A stretch of DNA of 5,086 bases from Mariprofundaceae bacterium. GTDB taxonomy: Bacteria; Pseudomonadota; Zetaproteobacteria; Mariprofundales; Mariprofundaceae. Below are positions 1 through 5,086 of the stretch, one piece after another. The notes below the pieces were generated by a model. It saw only the letters and a list, made by a program, of their open reading frames with translations, did not search any database and was not told the origin of the DNA. The DNA lies in assembly GCA_027075825.1 (NCBI GenBank), contig JALSZZ010000046.1:1-5086 (forward strand), in the 5' to 3' direction. Made by a program: the position numbers and the translations under genes. Position 1 is the stretch's first letter; every line of letters starts with the position of its first letter.

Positions 1-431
1 GTCAGACTCTCCGGCCACAGATCCTGCACCCAGAACATCATCGGAATCTTCCGCCACCAGCGCACCATCGCCGCCGGAATGCCGACAGTGAAGGGTGAAG
101 GTTCATAGGTGAAAATGACATCATAGTCTTCCCGGCACCATACAGGAGCCAGCACACAGGCAGAGACAACAAAGCTCAGATAATTGAGCGCCAGTTGCCA
201 GCCCTTGCCTGCATAGCGGCGCAGCGTCGGCACACGCACAATACGCACGCCCAGCCAGCCCTGCGAGCCGACAGAGCGGTAGCCATACCCCGGCATCCAT
301 TCGCCTTTGGGGTAATTGGGCAGCCCCGTCAACACCGTGACCCGGTGACCACGGTGTTGCAACTCCCGCGCCAGATCGTTGATGCGGAATTGCTCAGGAT
401 AGAAATAATGGGTCACAATCAATATGTGCAT
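1..431 (-). CDS. GT4-family glycosyltransferase, N-terminal part (WbuB/WcaI-like), cut by window edge
   Basis: This is the first 143 residues of a glycosyltransferase that runs off the left edge; full-length relatives are about 400 residues, so roughly a third is visible. It begins MHILIVTHYFYPEQF, the first strand and glycine-poor loop typical of GT4 enzymes with a GT-B fold. NDLARELQHRGHRVTVLTGLPNYPKG follows at about residues 18-43, then TYEPSP at 108-113 and WVQDLWPESL at 134-143. These are hallmarks of the WbuB/WcaI-like GT4 subgroup, which adds sugars from nucleotide-sugar donors during O-antigen, capsule or colanic-acid-type synthesis on the cytoplasmic face of the membrane. The donor-binding C-terminal domain lies outside the window, so donor and acceptor cannot be named. 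The ATG at 431-429 is chosen because the family N-terminus starts there; the ribosome binding site in front of it is weak. It is the only glycan gene visible here, so membership of a polysaccharide cluster is inference. The family call is firm; the exact substrate is unknown. Confidence 0.93.
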   Translation of the reverse strand, partial: MHILIVTHYFYPEQFRINDLARELQHRGHRVTVLTGLPNYPKGEWMPGYGYRSVGSQGWLGVRIVRVPTLRRYAGKGWQLALNYLSFVVSACVLAPVWCREDYDVIFTYEPSPFTVGIPAAMVRWWRKIPMMFWVQDLWPESL

Positions 432-469
432 GTATCATCAAAAAAGTTTGCAAGCATCTTTTCCCGCCT

Positions 470-498
470 GTTATATTTGAATAGCGCATTGAACTCAG
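470..498 (-). promoter_or_regulatory. candidate sigma-70 promoter for the glycosyltransferase gene
   Basis: Read on the minus strand, CTGAGT (498-493) and TATAAC (475-470) are separated by 17 bases. The -10 box matches consensus at five of six positions; the -35 box keeps only the central TGA. Transcription would start near 463, giving a leader of about 32 bases before the ATG at 431. A second, weaker option upstream is TTGACC (607-602) with TAACAA (585-580) at 16 bases. A start inside this 284-base gap is reasonable because the gene would otherwise depend on readthrough from the helicase gene. Both calls are by eye. Confidence 0.33.
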
Positions 499-550
499 TT
501 ATTAAGCAGCGCGCTTCGGGCAGCCTTGACAGATAGTGTTTTTCTCCCCG

Positions 551-583
551 AGTTCCGTCGAACTTTGACAAATAAAAATTTGT
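551..583. repeat. two adjacent short inverted repeats in the intergenic region
   Basis: Two perfect small inverted repeats lie three bases apart. One is AGTTC-CGTC-GAACT (551-564), a 5-base stem with a 4-base loop. The other is ACAAAT-AAAA-ATTTGT (568-583), a 6-base stem with a 4-base loop. Both are centred about 135-155 bases upstream of the glycosyltransferase start. Neither is GC-rich or followed by a T-run on either strand, so they do not look like intrinsic terminators. They could be protein-binding sites or simply chance palindromes in AT-rich DNA. Confidence 0.4.
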
Positions 584-628
584 TACGAAAAATCGGATAT
601 TGGTCAAATCTTCGCCCTGCATTTGTTA

Positions 629-643
629 AATAGCGCTGCTATT
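629..643 (-). terminator. weak hairpin downstream of the helicase gene, possible terminator
   Basis: AATAGC-AGC-GCTATT on the minus strand forms a perfect 6-base stem with a 3-base loop, about 75-85 bases past the helicase stop codon. It is flanked by GTTA and TAAC, which could extend the stem across a bulge. Only a short TTT follows rather than a real T-tract, and the stem is short, so termination here would be inefficient or factor-assisted. It is listed because it is the best hairpin between the helicase and the glycosyltransferase; it may be only a repeat. Confidence 0.22.
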
Positions 644-715
644 CGCCGCTAACAGGTCGTATATCTGGCTCAATCCCGTTATATTCCCGTGACGATTGCT
701 AAAGCTCCTGGTATC

Positions 716-3700
716 TCAATCCTCCCCCGCACTGGCTACCAGATCCCGGATTTCATCCAGCGACAGGGCACCGGCAGTATCGCTGCCTTCGAGCAAGGCA
801 TCGGCCAGGTCGCGTTTGCGATGGTGGAGCTGGATGATTTTGTCTTCAATGGTGTTTTTGGCGATAAAGCGGTAAATGGTCACCGGGCGTTTCTGCCCCA
901 TGCGGTGGGCACGATCGGAGGCCTGATCTTCCACCGCCGGATTCCACCAGGGATCCATATGCAATACATAATCGGCAGCAGTCAGGTTCAGTCCCGCACC
1001 ACCGGCCTTGAGACTGATCAGGAAGACATCACCTTCACCATTCTGGAAGGCATTAACGCGCTTTTTGCGTTGAGCGGCCGGGGTGGAGCCATCCAGATAC
1101 TGGTAGCTGATGCCTTTATCATCCAGGTATTGACGCAGAATGGACAAATGATCGACAAACTGACTGAAAACCAGTGCCTTATGGCCATTTTCGCGCAGTT
1201 CACCGAGTGTTTCGCCAAAAGCTGTCAGTTTGGCACCCGTGATTGTGGTATCCGGCATAATCAGCGAGGGGTGGCAGCAGGCACGGCGCAGGCGCATGAT
1301 TTCAGCCAGTATTCTGATGCGCTGACTGCTCGGGTTGCCATCACTGCTTGCCTGCTGAATATTTTCCAGTGCTCGCCGACGGGCAGCTTCATAGAGTGCC
1401 AGTTCTTCGCTGGAGAGTTCCACATGAATCGTTGTTTCTGTGCGTGGCGGCAGTTCGGTGAGTACGTCGCGCTTCAGGCGGCGCAGAATGAAGGGGTGAA
1501 TCAGTTGCCGCAGCCGCCCGGCTACTTCCTCATCTTCCTGCACCTGAATCGGGTTGGCAAAGCGACGGGTAAAGCTGTCCAGACCACCCAGCAAGCCGGG
1601 GTTAATGAAATTAAACAGCGTCCACAACTCGCCCAGATGATTTTCAATCGGCGTACCTGTAGTGATCAGGCGCACGCTGGCCGTCAGCGACATAGCCGCC
1701 TGCGAGCGTTTGGTCATACTGTTCTTGATGGCCTGTGCTTCATCCAGCACCACGGTTTGCCATTCCCGTGAAGCCAGCAATTCGCCCTGCCGTTGCAACA
1801 GGGCATAGCTGCACACCACCAGGTCAAAAGCGCCGGCATTGCTGATCATGGCAGTACGATCATCTGCCGCGCCAAATACATGCACATTCAGCGTGGGTGC
1901 AAAACGGGCAGCTTCGTCTTCCCAGTTCATGCACACCGAAGTCGGGGCAACAACCAGTGCTGGCCCTTTGCTGGCATGTAATAAAATCAGCGCCAGCGCC
2001 TGTACTGTTTTGCCCAGCCCCATATCGTCGGCCAGACAGGCACCCGCGCCCCAATGCGCCAGCCGTGCCATCCAGATAAAGCCCTCGCGCTGGTAGTCAC
2101 GCAATTCTGCCTTCAGTGTGGAAGGCAGGACAGGCTGATAATCGCGGGCATTCTGCAACTGTTGCAAATGTTTTTTCCAGTGCGCATTCTGGCGTACTGT
2201 CATCTCTTCGGTGAGTTCATTCACCGCGCCTGCTGCCAGTTGATGGAAACGGCCGTCATCGGTAACAGACTTCAGTGCATTCAGACGCTGATACAGTGAT
2301 TCACTGAGGTTAATAAATTGTTCATCACCAAGTTTGACAAAGCGCCCCGGTGACTGATCCATCAACGACATCAGTTGCTGAATACCCACCACCTGACCCT
2401 CGGCTACTTCCACTTCACCTTCGACGGAAAACCAGTCCTGTTGCTTGCGCATGGAAACTTTCATATCACGGGCATCAACTTTTTTACCCACACGCAGCGC
2501 CTTGCCCTCCGGCCATTCCAGAACAGCATCTTCATCGGCAGCAAGTTGCTGCAAGCCTTCCAGCGTGGAGAAGGCTGTTTCCGGATCATCCAGTTGCCAG
2601 TGCCAGCCTTCTTCGGCATCCAGTTTCGGGCATAGCTGAAACAATTTTTGTGCCCGTGCCTGTTCACGCTTCAGGTCACGGTGCGTCTGCAAGACTTTGT
2701 CTTCAACTTCGGTAAAAACGCTGATGGCTCCTTCGGTCGGGTTCATGCGCAGGGGAGCCTGTTCACCAAAAGGCTGTACCAGCGCCGAGACCTGCAGGCC
2801 ATCACCCACTGGCTGCAAACGGATATACAGACGGTTATCGTTTGCCACCTTCTCCGCTGCTCCCTGCGATCCACCACCGATATCGGAATGGATATTCAGC
2901 AGAGGAGCAATCGCAGCGATGCCTTGCAGCGCTCGTTCACGGGCATCAGCAGGCACACGAAGCCCCTTATTGCCAAGAATTTCATGCAGCTTTATCAGCT
3001 CTGGTGTTAACGAATAAAGCTTCAGATGCTGAGGTGTTTCCCATGCAAGAAACAGCACTGCCTCACCCTCATCATTGCTCAGGGCATAACCATCAGCCAG
3101 TGACGGATACAAACAGATGCGGATATAGTCGTTTTCCGTGTTGACATGCAGAACGATGTCTTCCTTGTCCACCCGAAGTGGTGTATGCAGATCATGCAGG
3201 AATAACAATGGATGCCCCCCTGCATGCGAGAGAATTTTTATCAGGTTGATGCCCCACTCAGGCCGATAGTACCGCCAGTATGACCCTTCTTCCTGTATGA
3301 TGCCCTGACACATTTTCTGATCCTGAGAGGAAAGAAACGGAAAATCGCGTCGGCGAATTTCCTCTGAACCCAGACGCTCCAGTCTGATAACTCTGGCTGC
3401 GCCCCAGGCACCGCTTTTAAGGCGACGTTGCAAGCGCGGTTCGATATCATCGACCATTATGTGTTTGCCTTCCTTGTGGGTGGAGACAATCCAGATCAGG
3501 CGTTGATCACCCTGCTGCTGCTCTGTTGGCGAGTCCTGAAGGGCCAGCAAGGCCTGCAGGCTGCGCTCCCATGGCTCTTCTTTTTTTATCCATTTGTTAG
3601 CAGGCACATAATCAGCGGCTTGCATGGCCTTGCTGATTGAAGCAATACTGTCGGGATCTTCGCTGATGGCCTGTGGTATCGTTTTGCGCAATTTCTTCCA

Positions 3701-4912
3701 GGCTTTTGCATCTTTCCTCTCCAGCCAGCAAATCAACTGCCAGCTCAGCCAGTAATAATCCGCAAACAGACTGTTCATCAATGCATTTTCGCAAAACCCA
3801 ACAGATGTCCTGGTGACTTCACGCCGAACAGTCGCTGAAAAATCAATGTCCAGCGCATCCAGTGAAAGCACGGTGATCAGGGCAGGTACAGCAGCGCAGC
3901 GAATACCCTGCAAATGACCGCGAATCATGCCAGTGGTCAGGTTTTCCTGCATTTGCAGATGATCTGCGATGCTTCTGAGCCAGTTCAGCGTGCTGCGGGC
4001 AACAGGATAACGACATTTCTTGTTCAGGCTGTCAATATAGGCACGGAACCTGCTGTATTGTCTGTCCGCCAGCCAGCAAAAGGCCATCAATACACAATCA
4101 AGCGATGTCAGATCAGCAGTTTTGGCTTTGTCCAGCGCCTGCCGGAAGTTGCTGTCAGCCAGTTTGACATCGCCACGCATCAGTGCCAGCCGCCCCCGCA
4201 GCGCCCATGCCTGAGCATCCTCACGCAGGGCCATACGCGATTCAGCAGACTGAACATCGCCCCGCCACAGATCAATCTCCGCCAGCAGGCAGGCTTTGAC
4301 CTGGTTTTCGGCTGTGTCGGGAAAGGCATTGAGCTGTTGAACAATGACCCCAACATCGAGTGGCGGAGCAGACTGATTACCCCAATACAGCGCACCACAG
4401 GCTACCATCAGTACGCGCCAGCGAATATCCGCAGGCAGCGTTTCCAGCCATCTCTCATCCAGATAAGCCTCAAAATCTGTAAAAGCATCAGAGGGCGGAA
4501 ATTCACGTCGCCACGGCTTGCCACGGAAAAACGACAGCTTGCGCAATTTCTCCCAGTTGCCGGTGTAAAGGCAGGCCCGCTCTTTGGATTCTTCAGGGAT
4601 TTCGTCGTCAAACAAGGCGTGAACAGCATCATAAATGCTCTGATAGCGATCCTCAAGCGCCAGTCGCTGCGACAATACGATGCGAACATCGGCTTCGATG
4701 ATGTTGCGCCAGCCTGTTTCACTTAGCAATCTCTGACCAATCATCCGGTTTTTCCAGTCTACCGTGAAATCATTGACTGACCGGTAGCCCAGATGACGTA
4801 CAGCACGCTTGATCATCGTCAGGGTAATCGGTGCGTCAAACACCGCCATTACCTCAAAGGCACAACGTTCCTCGTCAGTTAATGCCTCAAACCGTGCTAT
4901 TATGTTATTCAT
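716..4912 (-). CDS. large SNF2/Rad54-family DEAD/DEAH-box helicase with long N-terminal extension
   Basis: This 1398-residue protein is an ATP-driven double-stranded DNA translocase of the SNF2 family, expected in the cytoplasm. The motor fills the C-terminus. Visible motifs are LRDYQREGF (937-945), Walker A DDMGLGKT (962-969, K968), APTS with NW (989-997), Walker B DEAQ (1057-1060), TTGTPIEN (1084-1091), LRRLKRDV (1143-1150), VFSQF (1248-1252), KAGGAGLNLT (1302-1311) and the arginine-finger motif QASDRAHRMGQ (1330-1340, R1334 and R1337). All key residues are intact, so it should be active. Residues 1-65 resemble a winged helix. About 205-266 contain two TPR-like helical pairs (for example AWALRGRLALMRGD at 235-248). 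About 470-930 resemble the beta-rich region found ahead of the motor in many bacterial SNF2 proteins. No SWIM-type CxC zinc finger or nuclease motif was seen. The start is supported by a well-placed ribosome binding site, and an unrecognised gene ends 45 bases upstream. Many bacterial SNF2 proteins are nearer 1000-1100 residues. The motor call is certain; the biological role (defence, repair or transcription recycling) is not. Confidence 0.97.
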   Translation of the reverse strand: MNNIIARFEALTDEERCAFEVMAVFDAPITLTMIKRAVRHLGYRSVNDFTVDWKNRMIGQRLLSETGWRNIIEADVRIVLSQRLALEDRYQSIYDAVHALFDDEIPEESKERACLYTGNWEKLRKLSFFRGKPWRREFPPSDAFTDFEAYLDERWLETLPADIRWRVLMVACGALYWGNQSAPPLDVGVIVQQLNAFPDTAENQVKACLLAEIDLWRGDVQSAESRMALREDAQAWALRGRLALMRGDVKLADSNFRQALDKAKTADLTSLDCVLMAFCWLADRQYSRFRAYIDSLNKKCRYPVARSTLNWLRSIADHLQMQENLTTGMIRGHLQGIRCAAVPALITVLSLDALDIDFSATVRREVTRTSVGFCENALMNSLFADYYWLSWQLICWLERKDAKAWKKLRKTIPQAISEDPDSIASISKAMQAADYVPANKWIKKEEPWERSLQALLALQDSPTEQQQGDQRLIWIVSTHKEGKHIMVDDIEPRLQRRLKSGAWGAARVIRLERLGSEEIRRRDFPFLSSQDQKMCQGIIQEEGSYWRYYRPEWGINLIKILSHAGGHPLLFLHDLHTPLRVDKEDIVLHVNTENDYIRICLYPSLADGYALSNDEGEAVLFLAWETPQHLKLYSLTPELIKLHEILGNKGLRVPADARERALQGIAAIAPLLNIHSDIGGGSQGAAEKVANDNRLYIRLQPVGDGLQVSALVQPFGEQAPLRMNPTEGAISVFTEVEDKVLQTHRDLKREQARAQKLFQLCPKLDAEEGWHWQLDDPETAFSTLEGLQQLAADEDAVLEWPEGKALRVGKKVDARDMKVSMRKQQDWFSVEGEVEVAEGQVVGIQQLMSLMDQSPGRFVKLGDEQFINLSESLYQRLNALKSVTDDGRFHQLAAGAVNELTEEMTVRQNAHWKKHLQQLQNARDYQPVLPSTLKAELRDYQREGFIWMARLAHWGAGACLADDMGLGKTVQALALILLHASKGPALVVAPTSVCMNWEDEAARFAPTLNVHVFGAADDRTAMISNAGAFDLVVCSYALLQRQGELLASREWQTVVLDEAQAIKNSMTKRSQAAMSLTASVRLITTGTPIENHLGELWTLFNFINPGLLGGLDSFTRRFANPIQVQEDEEVAGRLRQLIHPFILRRLKRDVLTELPPRTETTIHVELSSEELALYEAARRRALENIQQASSDGNPSSQRIRILAEIMRLRRACCHPSLIMPDTTITGAKLTAFGETLGELRENGHKALVFSQFVDHLSILRQYLDDKGISYQYLDGSTPAAQRKKRVNAFQNGEGDVFLISLKAGGAGLNLTAADYVLHMDPWWNPAVEDQASDRAHRMGQKRPVTIYRFIAKNTIEDKIIQLHHRKRDLADALLEGSDTAGALSLDEIRDLVASAGED

Positions 4913-4920
4913 TTTTATGA

Positions 4921-4928
4921 CTCACTTC
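4921..4928 (-). promoter_or_regulatory. ribosome binding site of the SNF2 helicase gene
   Basis: GAAGTGAG on the minus strand, one base away from GAGGTGA, sits 8 bases before the ATG at 4912-4910. The spacing is good and supports this start codon over later ATGs. It lies in the short gap after the upstream stop codon, which suits translation from a shared transcript. Confidence 0.65.
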
Positions 4929-4957
4929 AACTATTACTCTATGGTTTTCACAGGCGC

Positions 4958-5086
4958 TTATCCCAGATATTGCGGATCAAACCCCATGTGCCGGTAACTG
5001 AGAAAACGTTCCCGTGCCGCCTGTTTGAGACGCTCATCCCAGCCATCAACAAAATCAACAATATGCGCAAATCCATCCAGCGATGG
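4958..5086 (-). CDS. C-terminal end of an unrecognised gene upstream of the helicase
   Basis: Only the last 42 residues and the TAA stop (4960-4958) are present; the gene continues beyond the right edge. The frame reads PSLDGFAHIVDFVDGWDE, followed by a charged helical stretch rich in Arg, Lys and Glu, and ends RHMGFDPQYLG. It is a natural-looking soluble C-terminus with no membrane segment or cysteine motif. Of the other two frames on this strand, one closes quickly and the other gives an unnatural, Leu/Met-rich peptide. I do not recognise the family. It ends 45 bases before the helicase start on the same strand with no terminator between, so the two are probably one operon and this protein may be the helicase's partner. 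In Zorya type I loci the gene before the SNF2 gene is zorC, but nothing in these 42 residues establishes that identity. Confidence 0.72.
   Translation of the reverse strand, partial: PSLDGFAHIVDFVDGWDERLKQAARERFLSYRHMGFDPQYLG

Noticed and set aside
195..536. 113-codon plus-strand open frame across the glycosyltransferase start
   Set aside because: It is antisense to a clear GT4 N-terminus and has a shadow-like composition.
565..593. TTGACA on the plus strand as a divergent promoter
   Set aside because: The expected -10 position holds AAAAAT, and no plus-strand gene follows. A second TTGACA at 526-531 also lacks a -10 box.
419..622. 67-codon minus-strand open frame filling most of the intergenic gap and overlapping the glycosyltransferase start by 13 bases
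   Set aside because: Its ATG has no Shine-Dalgarno sequence (TTTAACAAATG), the peptide resembles no known family, and it covers the likely promoter and palindromes. It would merit reconsideration only if conserved in relatives.
629..660. JUMPstart/ops-like antitermination element ahead of the polysaccharide gene
   Set aside because: The minus strand reads CTGTTAGCGGCGAATAGC, which only loosely resembles the JUMPstart/ops region; the ops core GGCGGTAGCGT is not present.
689..1771. 360-codon open frame on the plus strand
   Set aside because: It lies entirely antisense to the helicase motor domain, whose motifs are unmistakable. The predicted protein has no recognisable family and an unnatural Cys/Gln/His-rich composition. 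It is a codon-bias shadow.
3914..4726. 270-codon open frame on the plus strand
   Set aside because: It is antisense to the N-terminal part of the helicase, with no ribosome binding site or recognisable motif; a shadow frame.

Overview
This window comes from a bacterium, most likely a proteobacterium and perhaps a gammaproteobacterium. That is judged from codon style, moderate GC content and the look of the proteins; nothing in the sequence fixes the taxon. All real genes lie on the minus strand, so the transcription order runs from the right edge of the window to the left.

Layout in transcription order: (1) 5086-4958 is the last 42 codons of an unrecognised gene. (2) After a 44-base gap carrying a ribosome binding site comes a very large SNF2/Rad54-family helicase (4912-716, 1398 aa). 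It has a complete two-lobe ATPase engine at its C-terminus and about 900 residues of N-terminal extension. (3) 715-432 is a 284-base, AT-richer intergenic stretch with small inverted repeats and a candidate promoter. (4) 431-1 is the start of a GT4-type glycosyltransferase that runs off the left edge, probably the first visible gene of a surface-polysaccharide cluster.

The helicase and the gene ending just upstream of it are probably cotranscribed and may work together. The glycosyltransferase looks like a separate transcription unit. The window therefore appears to span the junction between an accessory SNF2-helicase locus and a polysaccharide locus. The main point of interest is the helicase architecture: winged-helix-like start, TPR-like repeats, SNF2-associated region, SNF2 motor. 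Together with its undetermined partner, this would suit a nucleic-acid-directed system such as phage defence, but the window does not prove that role. No RNA gene, CRISPR array, insertion sequence or attachment site was seen.
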